Assembly (NCBI RefSeq): GCF_001045555.1
Contig: NZ_LFBU01000002.1
Span: 620,001 to 684,000 of the forward strand
DNA from: Marinobacter subterrani
GTDB lineage: Bacteria; Pseudomonadota; Gammaproteobacteria; Pseudomonadales; Oleiphilaceae
Direction: 5' to 3'
DNA length: 64,000 bases
The position numbers were made by a program, and so were the translations under genes. Positions 21,567-30,703 of this stretch are shown one piece after another. Within the stretch, counting starts at the first letter, position 1; every line of letters begins with the position of its first letter. The notes under the pieces were generated by a model. That model searched no databases, was not told where the DNA came from, and worked only from the letters and a program-made list of their open reading frames with translations.

Positions 21567-22271
21567 TCAGCTCTTTGCTGGCCGTTTGCCAAACAGCGCC
21601 GTGCCCACGCGTACCCAGGTAGCACCTTCGGCAATGGCCATTTCCAGGTCGCCTGACATGCCCATGGACAGTGTGTCCAGCGGGCCGGCGTCCGGGTGGT
21701 CCGTTTTCAGTTGTTTCAGGGTGTTGGCCAGTTTCCGGAAACTGGCCCTGAGGTCTCCCTCGGGTTGGTCCGGATCCGGAATGGCCATCAGGCCCCGCAA
21801 TGTCAGGTTTGGCAGCTCGCCGATGGCAGCGACCAGCTCCGGCAGCTCGGCGATGCGGCAACCTGATTTGCTGGCTTCTTCATTAATATTGACCTGAAGG
21901 CAGATATTCAATGGTGCCAGGGCCGGATCCCTTTGTTCATCCAGCCGGCGGGCAATCTTCAGGCGATCGACACTATGCACCCAGGCAAAGGCAGAGGCGA
22001 TTTGTCGGGTCTTGTTGGACTGTATTGGACCGATAAAATGCCACTGGATGCCGTCAAGATCCGCCAGTGCCTCTATCTTCTCGAGGGCTTCCTGAAGGTA
22101 GTTTTCACCGAACGCGCGCTGCCCTGATGCGAACGCCTCCCGCAGATCTTCCGGGGGGCGGGTCTTGCTCACGGCAAGTAAATGCACAGACCCGGGCTCG
22201 CGGCCCGCCTGCAATGTTGCTTTTTGTATGCGTCGGGTTACGCTCCCGATGTTGTCTGCTATGCTGCTCAT
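21567..22271 (-). CDS. yggS: YggS family PLP-binding homeostasis protein
   Basis: This 234-residue single-domain alanine-racemase-fold protein binds PLP but is not a known enzyme; it maintains vitamin B6 and amino acid balance. The PLP lysine lies in LLAVSKTRPPEDL. The other blocks are FGENYLQEALEKI, WHFIGPIQSNKTR, VNINEEASKSGC and the phosphate-binding end LSMGMSGDLEMAIAEGATWV. It is the first gene of the yggS-proC-yggT run and is divergent from pilT across 140 nt, the usual arrangement. Confidence 0.95.
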   Translation of the reverse strand: MSSIADNIGSVTRRIQKATLQAGREPGSVHLLAVSKTRPPEDLREAFASGQRAFGENYLQEALEKIEALADLDGIQWHFIGPIQSNKTRQIASAFAWVHSVDRLKIARRLDEQRDPALAPLNICLQVNINEEASKSGCRIAELPELVAAIGELPNLTLRGLMAIPDPDQPEGDLRASFRKLANTLKQLKTDHPDAGPLDTLSMGMSGDLEMAIAEGATWVRVGTALFGKRPAKS

Positions 22272-22411
22272 AGTGTGAAATTGCCACGCTCGGTCTGTCG
22301 CTTGTACGGTGACACGTTACCCGCAGGTCACTGAAATGCCAAGTGAACCGAGCCGGGCCCCACCGGGCGGAAGCGACCAGGACAAAAGAAAAAAGCCTTC
22401 CGAGGATTCCT

Positions 22412-23446
22412 ATGGATATTACTGAACTGCTTGCCTTTTCGGCCAAACAGGGTGCGTCTGACTTGCACCTGTCTGCCGGCCTGCCCCCGATGATTCGTGT
22501 TGATGGTGATGTTCGTCGCATCAACCTCCCGCCCATGGAACATAAAGAAGTCCACGGGCTGATCTACGACATCATGAACGACAAGCAGCGCAAGGACTAC
22601 GAAGAATTCCTGGAAACCGACTTTTCCTTCGAAGTGCCGGGTGTCGCCCGCTTCCGGGTTAACGCCTTCAACCAGAACCGCGGCGCCGGTGCGGTGTTCC
22701 GGACCATCCCTTCCAAAGTTCTGACCATGGAAGACCTGGGCATGGGCCAGGTGTTCAAGGACATCTCATCGGTGCCCCGGGGGCTGGTTCTGGTGACCGG
22801 CCCGACCGGCTCCGGTAAGTCCACCACGCTGGCCGCGATGATCGACTACATCAACGACACCCGTTACGAACACGTCCTGACCATTGAAGACCCCATCGAA
22901 TTCGTGCACGACTCCAAGAAATGTCTGGTCAACCAGCGGGAAGTGCACCGGGATACCCTGGGCTTCAACGAAGCGCTGCGTTCGGCGCTGCGGGAAGATC
23001 CCGACATTATCCTGGTCGGTGAGCTCCGGGACCTCGAGACCATCCGTCTGGCACTCACTGCTGCAGAAACCGGCCACCTGGTGTTCGGCACCCTGCACAC
23101 CACCTCCGCCGCCAAGACCATTGACCGGGTTGTCGACGTATTCCCGGCCGAAGAAAAGTCCATGGTCCGGTCCATGCTGTCGGAATCCCTGCAGGCGGTT
23201 GTGTCCCAGACCCTGATGAAAAAGATGGGGGGCGGCCGGATTGCGGCTCACGAGATCATGATTGGTACCTCGGCAATCCGGAACCTGATCCGCGAAGACA
23301 AGATTGCGCAGATGTATTCGTCGATTCAGACGGGTGCGTCTCTGGGCATGCAGACCCTCGACCAGTGTCTGGAGCGGTTGCTGCAGAAAGGCCTGATTTC
23401 CCGCGAAGCGGCGCGGGCCAAGGCGAAGATGCCCGATAACTTTTGA
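22412..23446 (+). CDS. pilT: type IV pilus retraction ATPase PilT
   Basis: This 344-residue hexameric ATPase powers pilus retraction and twitching. The features are the N-terminal PAS-like domain with GASDLHLSAGLPPMIRVDG, Walker A VTGPTGSGKSTTLA, the Asp box TIEDPIEFVH, Walker B DIILVGELRDLETI and the His box HLVFGTLHTTSAAKTIDR. The C-terminal AIRNLIREDKIAQMYS segment is typical of PilT. The ATG at 22412 follows CCGAGGATTCCT; upstream in-frame codons are not conserved. It is followed by pilU after 45 nt. Confidence 0.96.
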   Translation: MDITELLAFSAKQGASDLHLSAGLPPMIRVDGDVRRINLPPMEHKEVHGLIYDIMNDKQRKDYEEFLETDFSFEVPGVARFRVNAFNQNRGAGAVFRTIPSKVLTMEDLGMGQVFKDISSVPRGLVLVTGPTGSGKSTTLAAMIDYINDTRYEHVLTIEDPIEFVHDSKKCLVNQREVHRDTLGFNEALRSALREDPDIILVGELRDLETIRLALTAAETGHLVFGTLHTTSAAKTIDRVVDVFPAEEKSMVRSMLSESLQAVVSQTLMKKMGGGRIAAHEIMIGTSAIRNLIREDKIAQMYSSIQTGASLGMQTLDQCLERLLQKGLISREAARAKAKMPDNF

Positions 23447-23491
23447 CTTGCCTGTCCCCCAGGCACCAAACAATAAAGATTGGGTAGCAAA

Positions 23492-24613
23492 ATGGAATTC
23501 GAAAAACTGTTGCGGCTGATGGTGGAAAAGGGCGGTTCGGACCTGTTTATTACCGCAGGTGTGCCGCCGAGCATGAAGGTGAACGGGAAAGTGCTGCCGG
23601 TCACCAAGAACGCGCTGACCCCCGAGCAAACGCGGGAGTTCGTCTACGGCTCGATGAATGACAAGCAGCGGGCCGAGTTTGAGGAAACCCACGAGTGTAA
23701 CTTTGCGATCAGCGCCAGGGGTATTGGCCGCTTCCGGGTCAGCGCGTTCTTCCAGCGCAACCTGTGCGGCATGGTGCTGCGCCGGATCGAGGTGAAGATT
23801 CCGCAGATCGACGATCTCTCGCTGCCGGCAGTGGTCAAGGATCTGGCCATGACCAAGCGCGGCCTGATCATGTTTGTCGGCGCGACCGGTACCGGTAAGT
23901 CGACCTCGCTGGCGGCTATGCTGGGGCACCGTAACCGCAACAGCCGTGGCCACATTATCTCTATCGAGGATCCGATCGAATTCGTGCACCAGCACCAGGG
24001 CTGTATCGTGACCCAGCGGGAAGTGGGCATTGATACCGAAAGCTTTGAAGTTGCCCTCAAGAACACCCTGCGGCAGGCGCCGGATGTGATTCTGATTGGT
24101 GAGGTGCGAACCCGCCAGACCATGGAGTACTCGGTGCAGTTCGCCGAAACCGGCCATTTGTGCCTGGCTACCCTGCACGCTAACAACGCCAACCAGGCGC
24201 TGGACCGTATTATCCAGTTTTTCCCGCCGGAGCAGCACAACCAGATCTGGATGGATCTGTCCCTGAACCTTCGGGCCATCGTGGCCCAGCAGCTGGTTCC
24301 AACGCCTGATGGCAAGGGCCGGAAAGCGGTTATCGAGGTACTGATCAATACCCCGCTGGTAGCGGACCTGATCCGCAAAGGGGAGGTCCATCGCCTGAAG
24401 GAACTGATGGCCAAATCCAACGAATCCGGCATGCAGACCTTTGACCAGGCGCTTTATCAGCTCTACGCTGAGGGTTCGATCACCTATGAAGATGCGTTGG
24501 CGCATGCGGATTCCGCAAACGATTTGCGTCTGATGATCAAGCTGGGTGCGGATGCGCAGGGCGCTGACAAACTGTCCTCGTCGGTGGACAGGCTCTCGAT
24601 TCAGGATGATTGA
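23492..24613 (+). CDS. pilU: type IV pilus ATPase PilU (PilT paralogue)
   Basis: This 373-residue accessory retraction ATPase works with PilT. Motifs are GGSDLFITAGVPPSMKVNGK, Walker A VGATGTGKSTSLAAML, Asp box SIEDPIEFVHQHQG, Walker B DVILIGEVRTRQTMEY and the His box HLCLATLHANNANQALDR. It is longer than PilT at the C-terminus (GADAQGADKLSSSVDRLSIQ), as usual for PilU. The ATG at 23492 is preceded by a weak GGGTAG site. It is probably cotranscribed with pilT. Confidence 0.95.
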   Translation: MEFEKLLRLMVEKGGSDLFITAGVPPSMKVNGKVLPVTKNALTPEQTREFVYGSMNDKQRAEFEETHECNFAISARGIGRFRVSAFFQRNLCGMVLRRIEVKIPQIDDLSLPAVVKDLAMTKRGLIMFVGATGTGKSTSLAAMLGHRNRNSRGHIISIEDPIEFVHQHQGCIVTQREVGIDTESFEVALKNTLRQAPDVILIGEVRTRQTMEYSVQFAETGHLCLATLHANNANQALDRIIQFFPPEQHNQIWMDLSLNLRAIVAQQLVPTPDGKGRKAVIEVLINTPLVADLIRKGEVHRLKELMAKSNESGMQTFDQALYQLYAEGSITYEDALAHADSANDLRLMIKLGADAQGADKLSSSVDRLSIQDD

Positions 24614-24734
24614 TGCTTCAGTGGTGCGGGTAGACTTTAGTTGTAGGTGGTTAGGGTCACGAACCATTAGGATCAGCATTTGAGGCCAGAGCCCGGTACT
24701 GCGTATACTCCGCGCGAGTCAATAAGGAGATACC

Positions 24735-26189
24735 ATGTACAAAAAATCCTCAACCCTTGCACAAGCAGTACGCCTGACCACGCTTGCGGTCGTGGCCGCA
24801 CCCGCCGGTGCTCTGGCTGGCGGCTTTTCCCTGAATGAGCAGAGCGCCAGCGCCATGGGCACCGCCAATGCCGGTGCCGCCGCCAATCCCGAGAATGCCA
24901 CCACCGTTCTGTTTAACCCCGCTGGTATGAGCCAGTTGTCCGGCACCAATATTTCCTTTGGTGCGGCGGTTCTGGATATTGATGCCGAGGCGAATCCGGG
25001 CTCTATTTCTGTCACTCGCCAGGTCCCGGGAATTCCCGTTCAACCAGCTAAAGCTGGCGGTGATATTGCTGATCCGGCAGTTTTGCCAAATTTCTACCTG
25101 ACCCACGAAGTCAGCAATACCATTGATGTGGGCTTTGGTATCCATGCCCCCTATGGCCTGGCGGCTGACTATGAGGAAGGTTTTGCCGGGCGCTTTTTTG
25201 CCGACAAAACCGAGCTGACGGCTATCGCCTTCACGCCATCGATATCTGTCAACAACGGCAATGGATTGTCCATGGGTGCCGGCATTAATCTGATTTATGC
25301 GGAGGGTCGCCTGTCTCGGTATCAAGACGTGACCGGGATTGCATACAGGGATGCTTATAAGCAGGCCATTGCTGGAGGTGCCGGGGCGCAGGCCGCGCAG
25401 CAAGTTGCGGCGACTACGGCTGCTGGAGCAGCACGCTATGAGCCATATGCCGACATCGAAGGCGACGATGTTGGGGCCACCTTCCGAGTTGGTTTTCTCT
25501 ATGAGCTGTCGGATATGACACAGATCGGCCTGAGTGCCCAGACCGGCACCGAGCTCAATCTGGAGGGCGACGCCACCATTTCTAATTTCCCGATTTTGAC
25601 CGCTCCGGGCCAGACCACCACGCTGACGGAGAAGGTTCGGGTGCCGTTGGCCATTCCGGAGAGCGCGACCTTGGGCCTGCGCCACCGGGTTAATGATGAG
25701 TTCACTCTGCTTGCCGGCGCAACTTACGCCAAATGGAGTCGCTTTGAGGAGCTGGATGTTATCAGCCAACGGTCTACGCCTGGAGAGGTGTCGTCGGTTT
25801 CGGGCTACCCGTATATCAGTCATGTGACCGAAAAGTGGAACAACACCTGGCAATTCAACCTCGGTGGCATCTGGCAGGCGACTCCGGAGTGGGCCTTGAA
25901 GGCCGGTTATGCCTGGGATGAATCGCCGGTCAATGAGAAGTATGTGACGGCCCGGATTCCCTCTGAGGATCGGCACTGGTTGACGCTCGGCGCCCAATGG
26001 AAAGACGTTCGCAGTGGTTGGACGGTGGACGCTGCCGTGGGAACTCTATTGTTCTCCGGGGATGCCAAAGTGGACGACCGGGAGTATACCCACGACAACC
26101 CGACCCAGCCTGCCACGCCAGCCAGGTATCAGGCTACCTACGATCTCAGCGCCTGGAGTGCGGCATTGCAGGTCAGCAAGGCCTTTTAA
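24735..26189 (+). CDS. fadL: FadL/TodX family outer membrane transport protein
   Basis: This 484-residue outer membrane beta-barrel takes up long-chain fatty acids or other hydrophobic compounds. A signal peptide (residues 1-29) ends in GALA-GGF. The mature N-terminus GGFSLNEQSASAMGTANAG and ATTVLFNPAGMSQLSG, with the conserved NPAG motif, form the hatch. Alternating aromatic strands follow, and the chain ends in an aromatic residue (SKAF). AAGGAGATACC precedes the ATG, and a GTATACT -10-like box lies nearby. It is one of two FadL relatives in the window (see 51598-52935). Confidence 0.92.
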   Translation: MYKKSSTLAQAVRLTTLAVVAAPAGALAGGFSLNEQSASAMGTANAGAAANPENATTVLFNPAGMSQLSGTNISFGAAVLDIDAEANPGSISVTRQVPGIPVQPAKAGGDIADPAVLPNFYLTHEVSNTIDVGFGIHAPYGLAADYEEGFAGRFFADKTELTAIAFTPSISVNNGNGLSMGAGINLIYAEGRLSRYQDVTGIAYRDAYKQAIAGGAGAQAAQQVAATTAAGAARYEPYADIEGDDVGATFRVGFLYELSDMTQIGLSAQTGTELNLEGDATISNFPILTAPGQTTTLTEKVRVPLAIPESATLGLRHRVNDEFTLLAGATYAKWSRFEELDVISQRSTPGEVSSVSGYPYISHVTEKWNNTWQFNLGGIWQATPEWALKAGYAWDESPVNEKYVTARIPSEDRHWLTLGAQWKDVRSGWTVDAAVGTLLFSGDAKVDDREYTHDNPTQPATPARYQATYDLSAWSAALQVSKAF

Positions 26190-26227
26190 AGGGCACCTTC
26201 GGTAAAGGCTGATTTGCTACTCACTGA

Positions 26228-26602
26228 TCAGCCCACCACCTGGCCACGGTAGATCACTTTGGTCTTCCGTGGCGGGTGGGGTTCTCCTTCCTCGTAATCA
26301 TTGGCCGAAACTGGCGGGGCGTCAGCAATCACCTGGCCCCGGTAGGTGCGCTTCAATCCGTCATCTTCTTCCTCAGGTTCGATGTTCAACTGCGGAACCT
26401 GGTCCTTCAATGACTGCCACGTTCGTGCGAGGTGGCTTGAACGGGATTTTCGTGCGTAGTCCGCCAGTTGTTGCGCCAGACGCTCTTCCGTGAGATGCAG
26501 TTTTACGCCGAATTCGGTTTGAATCAGGCGACGGCACTGGTGAACCAGTTTCAGCACGCTGGGGTCCAGCAGCCAGCTACGTTCAGATGCCAGAGATGTC
26601 AT
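26228..26602 (-). CDS. uncharacterised protein with two YRGQ motifs
   Basis: This 124-residue cytoplasmic protein is of unknown function. The N-terminal 70 residues look helical and basic (SERSWLLDPSVLKLVHQCRR). An acidic linker (EPEEEDDG) is followed by two copies of a short strand-like motif, KRTYRGQVI and KVIYRGQVV, the second at the very C-terminus. YRG motifs of this kind recall the short repeat of DUF4278-type proteins, but similarity is limited. The ATG at 26602 is chosen because upstream residues are non-conserved in character. It is convergent with fadL and probably cotranscribed with nothing. Confidence 0.65.
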   Translation of the reverse strand: MTSLASERSWLLDPSVLKLVHQCRRLIQTEFGVKLHLTEERLAQQLADYARKSRSSHLARTWQSLKDQVPQLNIEPEEEDDGLKRTYRGQVIADAPPVSANDYEEGEPHPPRKTKVIYRGQVVG

Positions 26603-26838
26603 GGTTTGAGCCTCGGAAAAGTGTGTCACAACATGGCGTTGCCGCGGATTATCCGGTGCGGGCAAGGCGCCGACCCGGGTAATCAAGCGAATTCCATGCC
26701 GTAACTGATGGCCGTTTGCCGGAGGCTTTCATTCACGGGATTTCGCGAGGCTTTGCCGGAGGAAGGGGCGTTTGCCGGGTGGCTTTCCCGGCGCATTTCA
26801 GTGCACGGGCACTGGCCCATGCACTGCTTTGGGATGGT

Positions 26839-29568
26839 TCAGTGCGCCTGGTCCCAGTTGTCACCGGCGCCGGCTTCCACCAGCAGCGGAACATCGAGCT
26901 TCGCAGCTGCAGACATGCGCTTTACCAGTCCCTCCCGCACCTTCTCCAGCGCGGATTCCTTCACCTCCAGAATCAGTTCATCGTGGACCTGCATGGTCAT
27001 CCGGGCCTCATCGGCATGATCCCGGAGTAGCCAGTTCTCCACATCCACCATGGCCCGCTTGATGATATCCGCCGCGGTGCCCTGCATGGGCGCATTGATG
27101 GCAGTGCGCTCGGCCGCCTGCTGCATCTGCTTGTTGCGGGCGTTGATGTCGGGCAGGTAAAGGCGGCGCCCGAAAAGGGTTTCCACAAAGCCGTCGTCGT
27201 GGGCCTGTTTTCGAATGTTATCCATGTACCTGAGTACCCCGGGGTAGCGCTCGAAATACCGGTCGATGTATTGCTGGGCCACTTTGCGTTCGACGTCCAG
27301 TTGGCGTGACAGGCCGAAGGCGGACATACCGTAGATCAGCCCGAAGTTGATGGCCTTGGCACTGCGACGCTGATCCCCCGAAACCTCGTCCAGACTCACA
27401 CCGAAGACTTCCGCGGCCGTCGCCTTATGGATATCCTCGCCGTTCTCGAAGGCATCCAGCAGCCCCTTGTCACCCGACAGGTGGGCCATGATCCGCAGTT
27501 CGATCTGGGAATAGTCGGCGGCTACCAGCTTGTAGCCTTCCGGTGCGATAAAGGCCTGGCGTATCCGCCGGCCCTGCTCGCTGCGGATCGGGATATTCTG
27601 CAGATTGGGCTCGGAAGATGACAGCCGGCCGGTGGCCGTGACTGCCTGGTGATAGGAAGTGTGAACCCGGCCGGTGCGATGGTGAATCAGCCCGGGCAGG
27701 GTATCGGTATAGGTGGATTTGAGTTTGCTCAGGCTCCGGTGCTCAAGGATCAGCCGGGGCAGCTCGTAGTCATGGGCGAGCTCCTGCAATACCGGCTCAG
27801 CGGTTGACGGGGCGCCCTTCGGGGTCTTCTTGACCACCGGCAAGCCCATTTTCTCGTAGAAAATCGCCTGGAGCTGCTTGGTGGAACCCAGGTTGAAGGT
27901 TTCGCCGGCAACCTGGTGAGCCTCCTTTTCCAGTTGGGCCAGGCGTTCGGCCAGCTCCTGGCTGTGCTGGCGCAGGGTGCTGGCGCTGATCAGGGTGCCG
28001 CGCTGCTCCATGCGAGAGAGTACAGGCACCAAAGGCAGGTCGATTTCCTCATAAACCGACGCCAGCCGACCGGTTTCCTGCAGCTTTGGCTTCAGAACCC
28101 GGTGCAGACGCAGGGTGATGTCCGCATCCTCGGCGGCATAGGGCGCGGCCTTTTCCAGTTCAATCTGGTTGAAGGTGAGCTGCCTGGCGCCTTTGCCGGC
28201 AATGGACTCAAAGCTGATGGTCTTCTCGCCGAGGTAGTGCATGGCGAGGCTGTCCATATCATGTCGGCTGCCCACGGAGTTGAGAACGTAGGATTCAAGC
28301 ATGGTGTCCTCGGCAATGCCCTCCAGGGTAATGCCGTGATTGGCCAGAACGTTCTTGTCGTATTTCAGGTTCTGCCCGACCTTGGCCAGACCGGGATCTT
28401 CCAGAAGCGGTTTGAGTTGCGCCAGCACGGCATCTCGGTCGAGCTGCTCGGGAGCGCCCATGTAGTCGTGGGCGAGCGGAACATAGGCCGCCTCACCCGG
28501 TTTGATGGCGAAGGACACACCAACGATCTCGGCGTCCATGTACCGCAGGCTGGTGGTTTCGGTATCAAAGGCGAAAAGGTCGGCGGACTTCAGGCGCTGC
28601 AGCCACTGGTCGAGTTCGTCCTGGTCGGTGATAACACTGTAAGCCTTCGCGGTCTCCGGTGCCGGCTTGTCACTGGCGGATGTGCCCGCCGGAGTCTGCG
28701 ATTTTTCCCCGTCTTCCAGTTCGGCAATCCAGCTACGGAGTTCGTATTCCCGGAACAGCTCCAGCAATTGCGAATCATCCTGTTCCCGCAGTTTCAGGTC
28801 TTCCAGACCAAAGTCCAGCTGCACATCGGTGCGGATGGTGGCCAGTTCGCGGCTCAGTGGCAGGGTTTCGGTAGCCTCCCTCAGATACTCGCCGATCTTG
28901 CCCTTGATCTCGTCAGCGTGCTCAACCAGGTTGTCGAGGTTGTCGTAGGTCTGCAGCCATTTCACCGCAGTCTTTGGCCCGCACTTGTTAACCCCGGGAA
29001 TGTTGTCCACCTTGTCGCCCACCAGGGCCAGGTAGTCGACAATCTGCTCAGGGGTAACGCCGAACTTTTCCACCACGCCGTCCCGGTCCATCCGGGTTTC
29101 GGTCATGGTATTGATCAGCGTGACATGGTTGCTGACCAGTTGCGCCATGTCTTTGTCACCGGTCGAGACCACCACATCAATGCCCTTGCTGGTGGCTTCA
29201 TCGGCCAGGGTGCCGATCACGTCGTCTGCCTCAACGCCGGTTACCGTAAGCAGTGGCAGCCCCATGGCCTTGACGATTTCATGGATCGGTTCAATCTGGC
29301 AGGCCAGATCCTCCGGCATGGGCGGGCGGTTTGCCTTGTACTCTTCATAAAGCTCGTGCCGGAATGTTTTGCCCTTGGCATCAAACACCACCACCATTTT
29401 CGAGCCCGGGAAATCCTGTTCCAGGCGACGGATCATGCTGATCACACCTTTTATCGCGCCGGTGGGGTGGTTCTTGCTCGTAGTAAGCGGTGGAAGTGCA
29501 TGATAAGCACGGAAAAGATAGGACGATCCGTCCACAAGAACCACTGGTGGGGTGTTTTTGCTGGTCAT
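26839..29568 (-). CDS. polA: DNA polymerase I
   Basis: This 909-residue polymerase has all three parts. The 5'-3' flap nuclease (about 1-290) has LVDGSSYLFRAYHALPPL, VVFDAKGKTFRHELYEEYKA and STGDKDMAQLV. The 3'-5' proofreading exonuclease (about 330-520) is apparently active, with FDTETTSLRYMD and NLKYDKNVLA. The polymerase domain (about 560-909) has motif A AADYSQIELRIMAHLSGD, motif B RRSAKAINFGLIYGMSAFG and motif C MQVHDELILEV. It does gap repair and Okazaki primer removal. The ATG at 29568 replaces a longer non-conserved frame. It is divergent from the DUF2782 gene. Confidence 0.97.
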   Translation of the reverse strand: MTSKNTPPVVLVDGSSYLFRAYHALPPLTTSKNHPTGAIKGVISMIRRLEQDFPGSKMVVVFDAKGKTFRHELYEEYKANRPPMPEDLACQIEPIHEIVKAMGLPLLTVTGVEADDVIGTLADEATSKGIDVVVSTGDKDMAQLVSNHVTLINTMTETRMDRDGVVEKFGVTPEQIVDYLALVGDKVDNIPGVNKCGPKTAVKWLQTYDNLDNLVEHADEIKGKIGEYLREATETLPLSRELATIRTDVQLDFGLEDLKLREQDDSQLLELFREYELRSWIAELEDGEKSQTPAGTSASDKPAPETAKAYSVITDQDELDQWLQRLKSADLFAFDTETTSLRYMDAEIVGVSFAIKPGEAAYVPLAHDYMGAPEQLDRDAVLAQLKPLLEDPGLAKVGQNLKYDKNVLANHGITLEGIAEDTMLESYVLNSVGSRHDMDSLAMHYLGEKTISFESIAGKGARQLTFNQIELEKAAPYAAEDADITLRLHRVLKPKLQETGRLASVYEEIDLPLVPVLSRMEQRGTLISASTLRQHSQELAERLAQLEKEAHQVAGETFNLGSTKQLQAIFYEKMGLPVVKKTPKGAPSTAEPVLQELAHDYELPRLILEHRSLSKLKSTYTDTLPGLIHHRTGRVHTSYHQAVTATGRLSSSEPNLQNIPIRSEQGRRIRQAFIAPEGYKLVAADYSQIELRIMAHLSGDKGLLDAFENGEDIHKATAAEVFGVSLDEVSGDQRRSAKAINFGLIYGMSAFGLSRQLDVERKVAQQYIDRYFERYPGVLRYMDNIRKQAHDDGFVETLFGRRLYLPDINARNKQMQQAAERTAINAPMQGTAADIIKRAMVDVENWLLRDHADEARMTMQVHDELILEVKESALEKVREGLVKRMSAAAKLDVPLLVEAGAGDNWDQAH

Positions 29569-29655
29569 GTCAAAACAGGTCCGGATTCTGATTGAAGCGT
29601 GGGTTGGCTTATGCAACTCTGTACTGAAATTGGAGAACGAAAGGGTATCACGAAA

Positions 29656-29994
29656 ATGAAACGAATCGCCCGTTCCGCTCTGCTGCTCGCTTGCTTGCCT
29701 CTGGCTGGTCTGGCGCAGGAGCAGGGCGCGTTAAACGAGACGCCGGTCGAGACACCGAAAGAGCCTGTTGTCGTCTCGGATTACCAGCCGGCGAGTAACG
29801 GCCCGGAAATTGTCATCAGGCCGGGCAAGAACGAAGTGTTCTACGAATACCGGGTCAATGGCCAGCTTATGGAAATCAAGGTGGTACCGGAAGTCGGCCC
29901 GGAATATTACCTGGTGCCTGCCGACGGCGGTGGCTGGATCCGGGAAGCCGAGTCCGACATGCTGATACCCAGTTGGGTAATTTTTCGCTGGTAA
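29656..29994 (+). CDS. DUF2782 domain periplasmic protein
   Basis: This 112-residue exported protein has a signal peptide (MKRIARSALLLACLPLAGLA) and a compact DUF2782 domain (about 45-112) containing EIVIRPGKNEVFYEYRVNGQ and the closing PADGGGWI...IPSWVIFRW. The role of the family is unknown. Its position divergent from polA is also found in pseudomonads. The ATG at 29656 begins the signal peptide; the upstream frame has no ribosome-site support. Confidence 0.8.
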   Translation: MKRIARSALLLACLPLAGLAQEQGALNETPVETPKEPVVVSDYQPASNGPEIVIRPGKNEVFYEYRVNGQLMEIKVVPEVGPEYYLVPADGGGWIREAESDMLIPSWVIFRW

Positions 29995-30145
29995 CCACAA
30001 TTTTCGGTCGAATCGGCCTGTGCCCGTTTATTAGTATGAACATTCTAATTTTGGGGCGTAACTTGAGTCCTGAGATCGAAAAAAGGCCCTCGTCACATCA
30101 GTATTTGCGGGGCCTTGTCACTATCAGGAATCAAGGAGATTCAAT

Positions 30146-30580
30146 ATGGGTAAACTCAAGTCATATCAGCAGCAGCTTCAGGGGATTGTGGATAAAGGCA
30201 TCAACGCGGCTGAAGAGCAGCAGAAAAGGCTGAGTGCCAAGCCCTTCAATTACGCCGAAAAGCTCGAAGGCGAGCTGCGCGAGTACAGCGTGAAAACTCT
30301 TCGCAAGCGTTACTATGGCTATAGTGATGAGCTTTTCGACCAACTGCGCAGCCTGAACAGCCGCTTCAGCAACTTCGCGGGTGACCTGGTCGCCAAGCTG
30401 GAGAGGGAAGCTGCGGAAGGCGCGGATGCGGTATCTGATGCTGTATCTGATGCTGCTGAGGATGTTTCAGAAGCGGCTCAGGATGCCAAGAAGTCCGTTG
30501 AGGCCAAGAAGCCGGCTGCCCGCAAGACCACTGCGAGCAAGAGCACCTCGACTGCCAGGAAAAGCACGGCTTCTGCCTGA
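30146..30580 (+). CDS. phasin-like protein with histone H1-like C-terminal tail
   Basis: This 144-residue protein resembles phasin-like proteins over residues 1-85: it is helical with YSDELFDQLRSLNSRFSNF. An Ala/Asp/Ser linker with a tandem VSDA repeat follows (DNA 12-mer repeated at 30431-30454). The C-terminal tail is rich in Lys, Ala, Ser and Thr (KKPAARKTTASKSTSTARK), similar to the tails of AlgP/histone-H1-like proteins. The tail could bind DNA or another polyanion; the N-terminus suggests surface association with storage granules. A strong AAGGAG site precedes the ATG, and a perfect terminator follows. Function unproven. Confidence 0.65.
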   Translation: MGKLKSYQQQLQGIVDKGINAAEEQQKRLSAKPFNYAEKLEGELREYSVKTLRKRYYGYSDELFDQLRSLNSRFSNFAGDLVAKLEREAAEGADAVSDAVSDAAEDVSEAAQDAKKSVEAKKPAARKTTASKSTSTARKSTASA

Positions 30581-30620
30581 AATCGGCGAAGCTCGCACCT
30601 GATTGGCAGGTGAAATGAAA

Positions 30621-30655
30621 AGAGGGCCAGCGATTCACCGCTGGCCCTCTTTTTT
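30621..30655 (+). terminator. Rho-independent terminator after the phasin-like gene
   Basis: A perfect 12-bp stem (AGAGGGCCAGCG and its complement, 30621-30632 and 30639-30650) has a 6-nt loop and is followed by a T-run. On the minus strand the A-rich flank (GAAAAG) is weaker, so it acts mainly on the plus-strand phasin-like transcript. It lies between that gene and the convergent DUF4124 gene. Confidence 0.88.
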
Positions 30656-30703
30656 GTGTCCTGCCTTTCTGTATTGCACTCCGCTGTGGTCCGATGACTC
30701 TGC

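Noticed and set aside
22766..24679. 637-residue ORF antisense to pilT and pilU
   Set aside because: Shadow frame; both pil genes have complete ATPase motifs.
27916..29595. 559-residue ORF antisense to polA
   Set aside because: Shadow frame of polA without recognisable motifs.
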